Shown here: positions 1 through 9,274 of the stretch, piece after piece | Layout: each line of letters opens with the position of its first letter | How positions within the stretch are numbered: position 1 is the first letter of the stretch | Assembly: GCF_900129975.1 (NCBI RefSeq) | Contig: NZ_FSRG01000005.1 | Location: forward strand, 372,001-436,000 | Direction: 5' to 3' | Origin: Halodesulfovibrio marinisediminis DSM 17456 | GTDB lineage: Bacteria; Desulfobacterota; Desulfovibrionia; Desulfovibrionales; Desulfovibrionaceae | DNA length: 64,000 nucleotides | Program-made: the position numbers and the translations under genes | The notes under the pieces: model-generated | Told to the model about the DNA's origin: nothing | Seen by the model: only the letters and a program-made list of their open reading frames with translations | The model's database searches: none

Positions 1-429
1 GGCGTTCATTGTGCCAAGTGCCATGCCAAGCAGCTGCTGCTTGCCAGGGAGCTTTGCAAGGTCGCCAAGCTGAGCTTCGGTGAGAAGCTTGCCTTCGAGA
101 GAAGCATGCTTAACAGCGAAGTTTTTGCTCTTCTTAGCGAATTCAACTACAGCCTTAGCAACTGCAACGGGATCTTCGAAACCAAGGGCAATCGCGGTGT
201 TCTCTTTGAAAGTATCAGCGAGAACCTCATGAGTGCCACCGGTGACTGCGATGCGTGCGAGAGTGTTCTTTACAACGTGGTATTCACCAGAAGCGTTGCG
301 AAGATCATTTCTAAGCACGGTCATCTCTTCCACCGGCAAGCCCTTGAAGTCAGTCACAACCGCAATAGATGCACCTTCAGCTTTTTCTTTCAGGCGTTCA
401 ATAATGACGGCTTTTTCAGACCTGTTCAC
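1..429 (-). CDS. rplJ: 50S ribosomal protein L10, 3' end beyond the window
   Basis: L10 forms the base of the L7/L12 stalk of the large ribosomal subunit, which recruits translation GTPases. The 143 codons seen start at a GTG (complement of 427-429) preceded 7 nt upstream by an AAGGAG Shine-Dalgarno. They read [16 protein letters not shown], then the L10 core with [13 protein letters not shown] and [10 protein letters not shown]. The reading frame is still open at base 1, so the C-terminal helix that binds L7/L12 lies outside. It follows rplA in the L11-L1-L10 order. The long upstream leader suggests autoregulation by L10. Confidence 0.95.
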   Translation of the reverse strand, partial: MNRSEKAVIIERLKEKAEGASIAVVTDFKGLPVEEMTVLRNDLRNASGEYHVVKNTLARIAVTGGTHEVLADTFKENTAIALGFEDPVAVAKAVVEFAKKSKNFAVKHASLEGKLLTEAQLGDLAKLPGKQQLLGMALGTMNA

Positions 430-595
430 GTTCAGTCTCCTTAGACTAAGGGGGATTTGCCAATGGAAAACTAAGCCAAATTGTCTCGGTAGGGCTTAAA
501 TGCCTACTGTCTTCGACTCAGAATTCCAGTCCTCTGCCAAAAAGCAGGAGCGAAACGAGAAGCTTCGCTCCTACTAAATATCATTTACCGAAGAA
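430..595 (-). promoter_or_regulatory. L10-leader-like RNA upstream of rplJ
   Basis: This 166-nt stretch separates rplA from rplJ. Read on the minus strand it contains a strong hairpin (GGAGCGAAGCTTCTCGTTTCGCTCC), then a CGAAGACAGTAGGC segment resembling the conserved 3' part of L10 leaders (Rfam L10_leader), then the rplJ Shine-Dalgarno. In known cases the L10-L12 complex binds this RNA and represses translation. The assignment rests on position, length and the AGACAGTAGG box; no covariance model was run. Confidence 0.6.
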
Positions 596-1303
596 CTAGC
601 CTTCGATGAACTTGCGAATGAGAGTAGGGTCTACTTTGTAGCCAGGACCCATGGTACTGGAGAGGGACATAGCCTTCATGTAAGTACCTTTAGCGGATGA
701 TGGCTTAAGACGGTTCACGTTCTCAAGGACGGTTTTGAGGTTGTCCATGAGCTTTTCAGCGCCGAAGGAAACCTTACCGATTGGAGCGTGAAGAACACCA
801 GCTTTGTCTACTTTAAATTCAACACGGCCAGCTTTCATTTCTTTAACTGCGTTTGCTACGTCAAAAGTAACAGTACCAGTTTTTGCGTTAGGCATGAGAC
901 CACGAGGGCCGAGTACGCGACCGATCTGACCTACGAGAGCCATAACGTCTGGAGTTGCAACAGCTTTGTCAAAGTCGAGCTTGCCTTCTTTAACGTCTGC
1001 TACGAGATCTTCTGCACCAACGATTTCAGCACCAGCTTCACGAGCTTCAGCCTGTTTTTCGCCTTTACAGAATACTGCTACGCGCACATCTTTACCAAGA
1101 CCGTGTGGAAGGGAGCAAGCGCCACGAACCATCTGGTCAGAGTATTTTGGGTCAACGCCGAGGTTGATAGCAACGTCAACAGTTTCATCAAATTTTGCAA
1201 AAGCAGAATCAACTACTTTAGCCATCGCTTCTTCAACTGCAAAGCGTGCGTTGATCTCAAGACCTTCTGCAGCCTTGCGGTATTTTTTTCCATGCTTAGG
1301 CAT
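596..1303 (-). CDS. rplA: 50S ribosomal protein L1
   Basis: L1 binds 23S rRNA at the mobile L1 stalk near the E site, helps release deacylated tRNA, and in many bacteria represses its own mRNA. The 235 residues match the usual L1 length. They begin [13 protein letters not shown] and include the domain II signature [17 protein letters not shown] and the C-terminal [13 protein letters not shown]. The ATG is preceded by AAGGAT. It lies 107 nt downstream of rplK, separated by a pronounced stem-loop. Confidence 0.98.
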   Translation of the reverse strand: MPKHGKKYRKAAEGLEINARFAVEEAMAKVVDSAFAKFDETVDVAINLGVDPKYSDQMVRGACSLPHGLGKDVRVAVFCKGEKQAEAREAGAEIVGAEDLVADVKEGKLDFDKAVATPDVMALVGQIGRVLGPRGLMPNAKTGTVTFDVANAVKEMKAGRVEFKVDKAGVLHAPIGKVSFGAEKLMDNLKTVLENVNRLKPSSAKGTYMKAMSLSSTMGPGYKVDPTLIRKFIEG

Positions 1304-1335
1304 AGTAATATCCTTATTTCTTCTGTGTTAATCTC

Positions 1336-1390
1336 CTGCCGTTCGATCTAAGATAAAAATAGCCGTGACTATAAACACGGCGAACGGCAG
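1336..1390 (-). promoter_or_regulatory. Stem-loop between rplK and rplA
   Basis: CTGCCGTTCG at 1336-1345 pairs perfectly with CGAACGGCAG at 1381-1390, and an inner CCGTG/CACGG pair stacks inside. The structure starts about 20 nt after the rplK stop and ends about 32 nt before the rplA start. No run of T follows it, so it is not a classical terminator. It may be an L1-responsive or processing element; that role is inference. Confidence 0.5.
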
Positions 1391-1410
1391 TCCAACTGAT
1401 TTACAGATTG

Positions 1411-1833
1411 CTATTTAACATCAATGCCCATGGAACGAGCAGTACCTGCGATGATCTTCTTAGCTGCGTCCATGTCTGCAGCATTGAGGTCAGGCATCTT
1501 GAGAGTAGCAATTTCTTCGATCTGTGCATCGGTTACGGAACCAACTTTGTTACGGTTAGGTTCGCCGGAACCTTTAGCTACTTTAGCAGCTTTGATGAGG
1601 AGCACAGATGCAGGTGGAGTTTTAGTGATGAAAGTGAATGAACGATCCTGGTAAACAGTGATGATTACAGGAATGATCATGCCTTTCTGATCCATGGTCT
1701 TAGCGTTGAACGACTTACAGAACTCCATAATGTTCAAGCCGTGCTGACCAAGTGCAGGACCTACTGGTGGGGATGGGTTCGCAGAACCAGCAGGAATCTG
1801 AAGCTTAATTTTTGCAATTTCTTTTTTAGCCAT
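1411..1833 (-). CDS. rplK: 50S ribosomal protein L11
   Basis: L11 binds the GTPase-associated region of 23S rRNA and is needed for RelA activation and factor binding. The product is 140 residues, the standard length. The N-terminal domain shows [21 protein letters not shown], with the proline-rich linker typical of L11, and the C-terminal RNA-binding domain ends with [12 protein letters not shown]. It follows nusG by 60 nt and precedes rplA, the classical order. Confidence 0.98.
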   Translation of the reverse strand: MAKKEIAKIKLQIPAGSANPSPPVGPALGQHGLNIMEFCKSFNAKTMDQKGMIIPVIITVYQDRSFTFITKTPPASVLLIKAAKVAKGSGEPNRNKVGSVTDAQIEEIATLKMPDLNAADMDAAKKIIAGTARSMGIDVK

Positions 1834-1893
1834 ACCACTATACCTCTATAGCAAACGCCACTTACGTGGCGATAGGTGCTTTATTGTGCTTGT

Positions 1894-2448
1894 TTATCCC
1901 TTATCTACCTGAACAAAGTCCAACTCGACAGGTGTTTGTCTGCCGAAGATAGATACGGATACTCTGAGCTTACCCTTGTCGTAGTTTACATCTTCCACGA
2001 CGCCGTTGAAACCGCCGAACGGTCCGTCAATAACGCGTACTGAATCACCACGTTCAAAATTGAACTTAGGACGAGGCTGTTCTTGACGAGCTTCCATCAT
2101 AGAGAGGATACGTGCTGCTTCTGAATCCCGCATCGGGGTAGGGCGGTTTTTGCCGCCAATAAAGCCAGTTACCCGCTGAATGTTGGAAATAAGATGCCAA
2201 GAGAGGTCAGTCATGATCATTTTGACCATAACGTAACCAGGGTAAAACTTACGAGTAGAGGTGCGTTTTTCACCTTTTACTAGTTCTACCACCTTCTCAG
2301 TAGGTACAACCACTTCCTCAATTTCACCTTGAGCTTCGCCAGTGCGGATCATCTGTTGGATGGTCTGCTCAACACGCTGCTCGAAACCAGAGTAGGTGTG
2401 GATAATGTACCAACGAGCTTTTCTTACGGGTGCTTGTTCCTCGGTCAT
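1894..2448 (-). CDS. nusG: Transcription termination/antitermination factor NusG
   Basis: NusG binds RNA polymerase, reduces pausing and links the polymerase to Rho or the ribosome. The product is 184 residues. The NGN domain contains RWYIIHTYSGFEQRVEQ and FYPGYVMVKM, and a C-terminal KOW domain contains GDSVRVIDGPFGGFNG. It begins 12 nt after the secE stop, consistent with a secE-nusG transcription unit. Nothing is unusual about it. Confidence 0.98.
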   Translation of the reverse strand: MTEEQAPVRKARWYIIHTYSGFEQRVEQTIQQMIRTGEAQGEIEEVVVPTEKVVELVKGEKRTSTRKFYPGYVMVKMIMTDLSWHLISNIQRVTGFIGGKNRPTPMRDSEAARILSMMEARQEQPRPKFNFERGDSVRVIDGPFGGFNGVVEDVNYDKGKLRVSVSIFGRQTPVELDFVQVDKG

Positions 2449-2460
2449 AGGAATATCCGT

Positions 2461-2697
2461 TTAGGAAAGAATGTATTCTACGAGCTTTGTAAGACCTAAG
2501 TCTACAAAGCCAAGAAATAGAGACATAACAACAACAAGAGCCAGCACTGCAATGCTGGTTGTCACTGTCTCTTTTCGGGAGGGCCAGACTACTTTTTTAA
2601 TTTCGACCTGGGACTCTTCGAAGAACTCTTTAAGCTGAGTTGCTTTGTTAGCTTCAGCAGCTTTCACTTCAGCTTTTTTTGAGTGCTTTTTTGCCAT
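2461..2697 (-). CDS. secE: Preprotein translocase subunit SecE
   Basis: SecE clamps SecY in the inner-membrane Sec translocon. The protein is short (78 residues), with a Lys-rich N-terminus (MAKKHSKKAEVKAAEANKA), the amphipathic helix with EIKKVVWPSRKET, and one C-terminal membrane segment (about 48-72). This single-span form is usual outside Enterobacteria. It lies between tRNA-Trp and nusG. Confidence 0.97.
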   Translation of the reverse strand: MAKKHSKKAEVKAAEANKATQLKEFFEESQVEIKKVVWPSRKETVTTSIAVLALVVVMSLFLGFVDLGLTKLVEYILS

Positions 2698-2728
2698 TGT
2701 CGCCTCGCCGTGTAAGAAGGAAGAAAAA

Positions 2729-2805
2729 TGGCAGGGGTGGAGGGATTCGAACCCGCAACATCCGGTTTTGGAGACCGGCGCTCTAGCCGTTGGAGCTACA
2801 CCCCT
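2729..2805 (-). tRNA. tRNA-Trp (CCA anticodon)
   Basis: On the minus strand the sequence folds as a cloverleaf with acceptor AGGGGTG pairing with CACCCCT. The anticodon loop reads TCTCCAAAA (anticodon CCA) and the T-loop is GGTTCGAATCC. The 3' CCA is encoded (2729-2731). It lies between rpmG and secE, a position seen in many bacteria. Confidence 0.97.
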
Positions 2806-2824
2806 GCGTTTTTATAACAACTAC

Positions 2825-2974
2825 TTACTTAGTTTCGCGATGCAGAGTGTGTTTCTTGTCCCAAGGACAGTACTTCTTCAACTCTACGCGAGCAGTAGTG
2901 TTTTTCTTGTTCTTTACGGTCGCGTAATTGCGTCGTTTGCACTCAGTGCAAGCGAGCTGGATATTAACGCGCAT
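2825..2974 (-). CDS. rpmG: 50S ribosomal protein L33
   Basis: L33 is a small protein near the E site of the large subunit. The 49-residue product reads [20 protein letters not shown] and ends [14 protein letters not shown]. The CxxC pair at residues 9/12 and Cys36 indicate a zinc-binding-type L33, although the second pair appears to have lost one cysteine (YCPWDKKH). It starts 3 nt after the tuf stop and is followed by tRNA-Trp. The gene is too short for many gene callers. Confidence 0.96.
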   Translation of the reverse strand: MRVNIQLACTECKRRNYATVKNKKNTTARVELKKYCPWDKKHTLHRETK

Positions 2975-2977
2975 GAA

Positions 2978-4171
2978 TTACTCCACGATTTCAGAAACAA
3001 CACCTGCGCCTACGGTACGGCCACCTTCACGAATAGCGAAGCGGAGACCATTTTCCATAGCGATTGGGTTGATCAGTTCTACGTTGAATACAGCGTTATC
3101 GCCTGGCATTACCATTTCAACGCCTTCGTCAAGAGCGATTACACCGGTGATGTCAGTTGTACGGAAGTAGAACTGAGGACGGTAACCGGTGAAGAATGGA
3201 GTGTGACGTCCACCTTCGTCTTTAGAAAGAACGTATACTTCTGCTTTAAACTTGGTGTGAGGAGTGATGGAGCCTGGCTTACAAAGAACCTGACCACGTT
3301 CAACTTCGTCACGTTTAACACCGCGAAGGAGAAGACCAACGTTATCGCCAGCTTCACCGCGATCGAGAAGTTTACGGAACATTTCAACGCCGGTACAAGT
3401 AGTTTTCTGAGTCTCTTTGATACCAACGATTTCTACTTCTTCACCAACGGTGATTACACCACGCTCAACACGGCCAGTTACTACTGTACCACGACCGGAG
3501 ATGGAGAATACGTCTTCCACTGGGAGAAGGAAAGGTTTGTCGATGTCACGCTCTGGCTCAGCAATGTAGTTGTCACAAGCGTCGAGGAGTTCGAGGATTG
3601 GAGCTGCAGCAGGATCGTCAGCAGAATCAGCTTCGAGAGCTTTAAGTGCAGAACCACGGATAACAGGAATGTCATCACCTGGGAAATCGTAAGAAGAAAG
3701 AAGTTCACGAACTTCCATTTCTACGAGCTCGAGGAGTTCTTCGTCGTCTACCATGTCGCATTTGTTCATGAATACAACGAGAGCTGGTACACCAACCTGA
3801 CGAGCGAGCAGGATGTGCTCACGAGTCTGAGGCATAGGACCGTCAGTCGCTGCAACAACGAGGATACCACCGTCCATCTGAGCTGCACCGGTGATCATGT
3901 TTTTAATGTAGTCTGCGTGACCTGGGCAGTCAACGTGAGCGTAGTGACGTGCGTCAGTTTCGTACTCAACGTGTGCAGTTGCGATAGTAATACCGCGTTC
4001 TTTTTCTTCAGGAGCTTTATCGATTTCGTCGAAAGCTACTGCGGTACCGCCCATTTTGAGTGCTGCAACTTTAGTGATAGCTGCGGTAAGAGTGGTTTTA
4101 CCGTGGTCAATGTGACCAACGGTGCCGATGTTAACATGCGGCTTACTGCGTTCAAATTTTTCTTTACCCAT
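2978..4171 (-). CDS. tuf: Elongation factor Tu
   Basis: EF-Tu delivers aminoacyl-tRNA to the ribosome in a GTP-dependent way. The 397-residue product carries the G1 motif [10 protein letters not shown], switch [18 protein letters not shown], and the domain 2/3 signatures ([21 protein letters not shown]). The ATG is preceded by GGGAGA. It lies just downstream of four tRNA genes and upstream of rpmG, in the tufB-type context. Whether a second tuf exists elsewhere cannot be seen here. Confidence 0.99.
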   Translation of the reverse strand: MGKEKFERSKPHVNIGTVGHIDHGKTTLTAAITKVAALKMGGTAVAFDEIDKAPEEKERGITIATAHVEYETDARHYAHVDCPGHADYIKNMITGAAQMDGGILVVAATDGPMPQTREHILLARQVGVPALVVFMNKCDMVDDEELLELVEMEVRELLSSYDFPGDDIPVIRGSALKALEADSADDPAAAPILELLDACDNYIAEPERDIDKPFLLPVEDVFSISGRGTVVTGRVERGVITVGEEVEIVGIKETQKTTCTGVEMFRKLLDRGEAGDNVGLLLRGVKRDEVERGQVLCKPGSITPHTKFKAEVYVLSKDEGGRHTPFFTGYRPQFYFRTTDITGVIALDEGVEMVMPGDNAVFNVELINPIAMENGLRFAIREGGRTVGAGVVSEIVE

Positions 4172-4222
4172 GAGTAAATCTCCCTGGCAATGAATTTTTC
4201 TCGGTTATCCGAAAATAATTAA

Positions 4223-4298
<76 letters not shown>

Positions 4299-4338
4299 TT
4301 CTCGTATTCAAAAAGCTATAGGGAGAACTCAGGCTAGT

Positions 4339-4414
4339 TGGAGCGGGAAACGAGACTCGAACTCGCAACCCTCAGCTTGGAAGGCTGATGCTCTACCAAT
4401 TGAGCTATTCCCGC
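4339..4414 (-). tRNA. tRNA-Gly (TCC anticodon)
   Basis: The minus-strand cloverleaf has acceptor GCGGGAA pairing with TTCCCGC, anticodon TCC in loop CTTCCAAG, T-loop GTTCGAGTC and an encoded CCA. It is third in the four-tRNA cluster, corresponding to glyT in the E. coli tufB operon. Confidence 0.96.
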
Positions 4415-4469
4415 TTATAAGCGCCGTAGTTCTCCGACTTGAGTCTCCTACAGCCTGCTACTTAGCAAC

Positions 4470-4555
4470 TGGTGGTGGGGGGAGGATTTGAACCTCCGAA
4501 GGCATACGCCGACAGATTTACAGTCTGTTCCCTTTGGCCACTCGGGAACCCCACC
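4470..4555 (-). tRNA. tRNA-Tyr (GTA anticodon)
   Basis: This is a class II tRNA of 86 nt with a long variable arm, as expected for Tyr. The acceptor GGTGGGG pairs with CCCCACC, the anticodon loop reads CTGTAAATC (GTA), and CCA is encoded. It corresponds to tyrU in the E. coli tufB operon. Confidence 0.96.
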
Positions 4556-4560
4556 TGTTC

Positions 4561-4636
4561 TGGAGCTGGCGATGGGACTTGAACCCGCAACCTGCTGATT
4601 ACAAATCAGCTGCTCTACCAATTGAGCTACGCCAGC
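4561..4636 (-). tRNA. tRNA-Thr (TGT anticodon)
   Basis: The minus-strand cloverleaf has acceptor GCTGGCG pairing with CGCCAGC, anticodon TGT in loop TTTGTAAT, T-loop GTTCAAGTC and an encoded CCA. It is the first gene of the tRNA-tuf unit, 16 nt from the promoter's -10 box, and corresponds to thrU in E. coli. Confidence 0.96.
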
Positions 4637-4651
4637 AACGAGAAGAGTGTT

Positions 4652-4680
4652 TATATACCGCCCAAAGTTTTGGCAAGCAA
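4652..4680 (-). promoter_or_regulatory. Sigma-70 promoter candidate for the tRNA-tuf cluster
   Basis: On the minus strand, TTGCTT (4675-4680) and TATATA (4652-4657) are separated by 17 nt. The -10 box is about 16 nt from the 5' end of tRNA-Thr. A strong promoter is expected here for a stable-RNA and translation-factor operon. The match is by eye. Confidence 0.6.
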
Positions 4681-5075
4681 AAAAACACTTTTTTTTATGT
4701 TTTTTTGTTCTTTTTTATAAAAGTCAAAAAAAACAAGCAGTTGAAAATATGCATAGACTGAGGATAATCTCTTGATTTCAGCCTGTTAGACAGTGGATGT
4801 CTATGTAACAAGTGTATACACTCTTTTATTTTACGGTATTTGTCCACTAAAAAAATGAAAACCTCTTGCTGAATGCTGCGGTGCTTACCGTCATATGTGG
4901 GTGCGGTCACACTATAGTAGAATATCTTCTGCTGGTGTTTTATATATTACCGCTTTTACGGTTGAATATAATTGGACAGATAAGTCGATTGTAATGCTGT
5001 TTTTCACTTTATTTCGTGATCGGTTCCTAAAGTTGTAGCGACCGTTTTGCTATGTGCATCATTATATAGAGGTGT
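4681..5075. other. AT-rich intergenic stretch without a recognisable gene
   Basis: Between the tRNA-tuf promoter and the lpxC terminator lie about 400 bases rich in A/T tracts (for example 4681-4735). A 71-codon open frame at 4695-4910 on the minus strand looks like chance: it has no good ribosome-binding site and low-complexity composition. Upstream activating A-tracts for the tRNA promoter are plausible. I see nothing else. Confidence 0.5.
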
Positions 5076-5101
5076 AAAAAAAGGCCGCCCAAAGGGCGGC
5101 C
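5076..5101 (-). terminator. Rho-independent terminator after lpxC
   Basis: GGCCGCCC (5083-5090) and GGGCGGCC (5094-5101) form an 8-bp GC stem with a 3-nt loop. On the minus strand it is followed by seven T residues (5076-5082). It lies 30 nt after the lpxC stop. Confidence 0.93.
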
Positions 5102-5131
5102 GAATGTTTAAAAACGGAGGGTAGAGGTTTG

Positions 5132-6046
5132 TTATGCTACAGCTGGAGCTGCGGAAGCAGCAACTTCTGGTGCGGCTACTGCTGCTGGAGTTTCAGCGGT
5201 AACACTTTCAAGGTAGATGTCTGCATTCTCGTCGATGGTGCGCAGGAACTGGTTGTTCAGTGCGTGACCGGAGCAGTATACTTCAAAGTGGCCTTCGAGA
5301 GGAGCGCCCAGCATGGAAATGTCGCCGATGAAATCGAGGATTTTGTGACGAACAAATTCATCAGGGAAGCGTAAGCCGTCTTCATTTAGTACGCCGTAAT
5401 CATCAAGAACGATAGCATTCTCAAGGGAGCCGCCAAGGGCAAGCTTTTTAGAACGAAGGTATTCGACTTCACGGAAGAAACCAAATGTACGGGCTTTTGC
5501 AATGTCAGTAGCGAATGTTTCAGGGGTAATTTCTACGGACATTGTCTGCACGCCGATGAGTGGATGTGCAAAGTCAATGGTGTAGTCGATGGAGAGACCC
5601 TTATGTGGCTTGGCGGTGATGCGTTTTCCATCGCGTTCGAAATTAATTTCTTTTTTGATGCGCTTAACAGTGCGTGGACGAGTCTGTTCACGCAGGCCGG
5701 CATCTTTAAGCAGGAAAATGAAAGATGCAGCGGAGCCGTCCATGATTGGCACTTCGCCGCCTTGAATTTCGATGCGGATGTTATCAATCTGCATACCATT
5801 AATAGCTGCAAGCAGATGTTCTACTGTTGCGGCAGATGTGTTGCCAACGCCAAGAACAGTTGCGAGCTGGGTAGCAGTTACAATCTGTGGAGTAGGTGTA
5901 ACAACTTTTACACCGTCTTCGCCATGTATATGAAAAATGATGCCTGTGTCTTCAGCTGCAGGGTGAAGAGTAAGTTTTGCAACTTTACCACTGTGAACGC
6001 CTACACCAGAGCATCCGATAGATTTGTTAATTGTCTTTTGTAGCAT
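5132..6046 (-). CDS. lpxC: UDP-3-O-acyl-N-acetylglucosamine deacetylase
   Basis: LpxC is the zinc-dependent, committed step of lipid A synthesis in the cytoplasm. The 304-residue product shows the zinc/active-site motifs TVEHLLAAINGM, the GSAASFIF loop, and HKILDFIGDISMLG with the HxxxD metal ligands. A further H is in SGHALNNQ. The last 25 or so residues (TAETPAAVAAPEVAASAAPAVA) are an Ala/Pro/Val-rich tail beyond the usual LpxC end, of unknown role. The ATG follows GGAGGG. It is last in a minus-strand run after prmC. Confidence 0.97.
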   Translation of the reverse strand: MLQKTINKSIGCSGVGVHSGKVAKLTLHPAAEDTGIIFHIHGEDGVKVVTPTPQIVTATQLATVLGVGNTSAATVEHLLAAINGMQIDNIRIEIQGGEVPIMDGSAASFIFLLKDAGLREQTRPRTVKRIKKEINFERDGKRITAKPHKGLSIDYTIDFAHPLIGVQTMSVEITPETFATDIAKARTFGFFREVEYLRSKKLALGGSLENAIVLDDYGVLNEDGLRFPDEFVRHKILDFIGDISMLGAPLEGHFEVYCSGHALNNQFLRTIDENADIYLESVTAETPAAVAAPEVAASAAPAVA

Positions 6047-6190
6047 AAATAATCCCTCCAGCCACTCATAAGCAAAGAGTGTGCCAGAGGGTTTCTTTGT
6101 TTTAATAAATTGAATTTAATGAATTTTCTATACAGAGAATACAGGGGCTAACTGTGTGTTTTTAGCACAATGTGACTTTTTAGCACCGTT

Positions 6191-7069
6191 TTATGCTTTA
6201 TAACCACATACAAATCGGTCATGCCCTGAAAGATCTTTAATGATAGCTGAATCGCGCCATGCTGAAGCGTTTTTTTGAAATTCTTTCATTAAATCAGCAC
6301 CTTGCCAGAATCCCATCTCCATGATGAAGAATCCTGATGGCTTAAGCCAATTTGAAGCAAGCTCTATAAGTCTTACCCCGTGTTCAAGTCCGCTGGTACC
6401 AGGGACTAGCGCGGAAGCGGGTTCAAATTGCTGAACTTCTGGGTCTAGCTTTATATATTCTGATTGACTGACATATGGCGGATTTGTGGCAATCAGGTCA
6501 AAAGTGTTGTTTTTGAACAACGGTGTGGTGAAATCGGCACGGATACATGTGACACGGTTGCCTACATTATGTGCCTTAAGGTTTCGTTTCGCTGTGTTAA
6601 GTGCCCCTTCTGAAAGGTCAACAGCTACACCGGATGCATTTGGAAGTTCTGCAGCAATAGTTGTAGCAATACAACCGCTGCCTGTGCCAAGATCTGCAAA
6701 CAGGAATTCACCTTTATCAGCAAAACGTTCTACAACAGCTTCTATAAGATGTTCAGTTTCCGGTCGCGGAATAAGCGTGTGCGAATTGACATAGAATGGA
6801 CGCCCGTAAAATTCTCGCTCCCCCATGATGTATGCGGCTGGTTCGCCAGTGCCACGTCGGAGAATGAGTGCCTCCATTTTATAGTAGGCTTCATTGGATA
6901 CCTCACGGTCAGAGTTGATAAGAATATCAAGACGGGAGATTCCGAGAACTTTGCGTAATACCAGTTCAGCAGAGAGTCTTGGAGAATCAACAGCCTTCCC
7001 GGAAAGGTATTCCGAGAAGGCTGTGAGTGTCGTTTGAATAGTGAGCTTTGCGGGTTTTTGTACCGCCAT
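6191..7069 (-). CDS. prmC: Release factor glutamine methyltransferase PrmC
   Basis: PrmC (HemK) methylates the Gln of the GGQ motif in peptide-chain release factors. The 292 residues show an N-terminal helical domain (about 1-90) and a class I methyltransferase fold with DLGTGSG at 126-132 and the catalytic NPPY at 196-199. It starts 14 nt after prfA, which encodes its substrate, so the pair is very likely cotranscribed. Confidence 0.97.
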   Translation of the reverse strand: MAVQKPAKLTIQTTLTAFSEYLSGKAVDSPRLSAELVLRKVLGISRLDILINSDREVSNEAYYKMEALILRRGTGEPAAYIMGEREFYGRPFYVNSHTLIPRPETEHLIEAVVERFADKGEFLFADLGTGSGCIATTIAAELPNASGVAVDLSEGALNTAKRNLKAHNVGNRVTCIRADFTTPLFKNNTFDLIATNPPYVSQSEYIKLDPEVQQFEPASALVPGTSGLEHGVRLIELASNWLKPSGFFIMEMGFWQGADLMKEFQKNASAWRDSAIIKDLSGHDRFVCGYKA

Positions 7070-7083
7070 AATGCCCTCGTGTC

Positions 7084-8154
7084 TTATGCGTCAGCCTGAG
7101 CTTTAAGCTTTTCAGTCTGGTCTGCAGTGATAAGAGCGTCGATCAGCTCGTTGATGTCGCCGTCCATGATGGCGTCAAGTTTGTATAAAGTCAGGTTGAT
7201 GCGGTGGTCTGTACAACGACCCTGTCCGAAGTTGTAAGTACGGATACGGCCGGAACGGTCACCGGAGCCAACCAGAGATTTACGCTGCTCAGCAAGTTCG
7301 TCATGCTGTTGCTGCTGTACCTGCTGCAATAAGCGGGAAGAAAGGATCTTCAGTGCTTTGGCTTTGTTTTTGTGCTGGGACTTTTCGTCCTGACAGGAAA
7401 CAACAAGGCCGGTCGGGATGTGTGTCACACGAATAGCGGAGTCAGTAGTGTTAACAGACTGACCGCCAGGGCCTGAAGCACGGAAAACATCGAAGCGAAG
7501 TTCTTCGTTTTTGATATCAACGTCAACTTCTTCTGCTTCAGGCATAATTGCGACGGTAGCAGCGGAGGTGTGAACGCGGCCCTGAGTTTCTGTAGCAGGA
7601 ACACGCTGTACACGGTGGATCCCGGATTCAAATTTGAGACGGCTGTAAACTTTGTCGCCCTTTACGAGTGCAACAACTTCTTTCAGACCGCCAGTTCCGG
7701 TTTCACTGGAGCTGAGCAGTTCAATTTTCCAGCCGATACGTTCAGCGTAGCGGGAGTACATGCGGAAGAGGTCACCAGCAAAGAGAGCTGCTTCGTCACC
7801 GCCTGTACCAGCACGGATTTCCAGAATGGTGTTCTTTTCATCCATTGGATCTTTAGGAAGAAGAAGGATGGTGAGCTGGTCTTCCATTTCAGGAAGTTGA
7901 CGCTCGAGTTCTTTTACTTCTTCTTTTGCCATTTCAGCAAGCTCCGGATCGCCATCATTCATAAGCTCTTTGTTTTCTTCAAGAGCTTCCTGCATGCTGC
8001 GGTATTTACGGAATGCATCAACAACTTCTTTAAGATCAGAATGAGCCTTGGTCAGCTTACGGTAACGCTCCTGGTCACCAAATACTTCAGGAGAGCTAAG
8101 CTGTTGTTCAAGGTCTTCGAATTTGCGCTCAAGATGTTCTAGCTTGGCTAACAT
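7084..8154 (-). CDS. prfA: Peptide chain release factor 1
   Basis: RF1 recognises UAA and UAG stops and triggers hydrolysis of peptidyl-tRNA. The 356-residue product has an N-terminal coiled domain, the PAT tripeptide anticodon in [17 protein letters not shown], the catalytic [13 protein letters not shown] loop and the C-terminal [24 protein letters not shown]-type region. Its ATG overlaps the stop of the DUF1385 gene (TAATG), implying translational coupling. Confidence 0.98.
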   Translation of the reverse strand: MLAKLEHLERKFEDLEQQLSSPEVFGDQERYRKLTKAHSDLKEVVDAFRKYRSMQEALEENKELMNDGDPELAEMAKEEVKELERQLPEMEDQLTILLLPKDPMDEKNTILEIRAGTGGDEAALFAGDLFRMYSRYAERIGWKIELLSSSETGTGGLKEVVALVKGDKVYSRLKFESGIHRVQRVPATETQGRVHTSAATVAIMPEAEEVDVDIKNEELRFDVFRASGPGGQSVNTTDSAIRVTHIPTGLVVSCQDEKSQHKNKAKALKILSSRLLQQVQQQQHDELAEQRKSLVGSGDRSGRIRTYNFGQGRCTDHRINLTLYKLDAIMDGDINELIDALITADQTEKLKAQADA

Positions 8155-9164
8155 TATTCTTTCTCCGCTACTGTATACTCAGGGGTATAAATATCGTCAG
8201 GAGCCTCGTCACCGAGGGCTTCCTTAAGTGCAACAATGGCAACCTCAAGCTGCTGTGAATCTGGTTCATGGGTAGTGAGCATTTGCAGCATCATACCTGG
8301 TGCGCTGAGGATCTTGCCTAAAAATGTGTCATTAATCTTTGCGCTGTATTTGATAAGTTCATATGCAAATGCGCTGATTGGCGCCATAAGCAACAGCTTA
8401 AAGAATATAATGAAACCGTGTTTTACTACTGCCGATTCTGGTGTCCATGCCATAAGCATTGCTGGAACTAAAATAGTATGCAGAATGATCGCTACAGACA
8501 GAACAAAGAGCATAAAAGTGGTACCGCAACGTGGGTGCAGTCTGCTGTGCAGAACCGCAGAGCCAGGGCTTACAGCTTTGCCGTCTTCATATGCCCAGAT
8601 GGTCTTGTGCTCAGCGCCATGATATTGGAAAACACGCTTAATATCAGGGATAAATGAGATACTAATGATGTATCCCAAGAATATAGCAAATTTAAAGAAG
8701 CCGTCCCATACCTGAAACGAAAATCCGTTTACATCGCCACCAAGCCCTATGTAGTTCATTCCGATAGAGAATAGGTGAGGCAATACAACAAAAAGGAATA
8801 GTGCAATGCCTACGGAGCAGATGAGAGTAAGGGTAAGGTGCCAAGGCTTAAGTTCTTCTTCCTCTTCAGCGTCCACAGCCTGTGTTGCGGAAAAGTTAAG
8901 AGCTTTAATGCCGTTGACTAGCGTTTCAATAAGGATAGGAAAGCCGCGTACGAAAGGACGCTTAAAGAATTCAGCTTTGGAAAAAGTGAACCATGGACGT
9001 TGATCCACAACAATTGAACCATCTGCCTTGCGGACTGCAATAGCAAGTCGGTCCTGATTGCGCATCATTACGCCTTCCATAACTGCCTGACCACCGACAT
9101 TGCATCGGGCTGCAGAAAGTATGGTTGATAAAATTTTGCGGAAATTTTTGCGGAGAGTAGTCAT
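8154..9164 (-). CDS. DUF1385 family membrane protein
   Basis: The 336-residue protein contains [24 protein letters not shown], the hallmark start of the DUF1385 family. It also has several membrane segments (about 110-132, 150-172, 205-235, 240-265) and the motif [17 protein letters not shown] in a loop, followed by [12 protein letters not shown]. The conserved HGAEHK and HPRCGT resemble metal or catalytic motifs, but the function is not established. The position between rpmE and prfA is recurrent in this group, and the overlap with prfA suggests coregulation with translation genes. Confidence 0.88.
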   Translation of the reverse strand: MTTLRKNFRKILSTILSAARCNVGGQAVMEGVMMRNQDRLAIAVRKADGSIVVDQRPWFTFSKAEFFKRPFVRGFPILIETLVNGIKALNFSATQAVDAEEEEELKPWHLTLTLICSVGIALFLFVVLPHLFSIGMNYIGLGGDVNGFSFQVWDGFFKFAIFLGYIISISFIPDIKRVFQYHGAEHKTIWAYEDGKAVSPGSAVLHSRLHPRCGTTFMLFVLSVAIILHTILVPAMLMAWTPESAVVKHGFIIFFKLLLMAPISAFAYELIKYSAKINDTFLGKILSAPGMMLQMLTTHEPDSQQLEVAIVALKEALGDEAPDDIYTPEYTVAEKE

Positions 9165-9274
9165 CTTTTCCTCGCAGTAGAGCTAAAGAATACTCCTCCC
9201 CAAAAAGAAAATCTTTAAGGGGAGGAAGATTCGCCGCCGGTCTGGCGACGGCCTCAAAAAATGCGAGAAAAGTG

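Noticed and set aside
788-1351. A 187-codon plus-strand frame antisense to rplA
   Set aside because: Shadow of a ribosomal protein gene; no family and no ribosome-binding site.
2645-4177. A 510-codon plus-strand open frame antisense to tuf, rpmG and tRNA-Trp
   Set aside because: It is the mirror of highly biased tuf codons, shows no protein family, and runs through a tRNA gene.
4695-4910. A 71-codon minus-strand frame in the tRNA-lpxC gap
   Set aside because: Low-complexity AT-rich sequence without a start signal.
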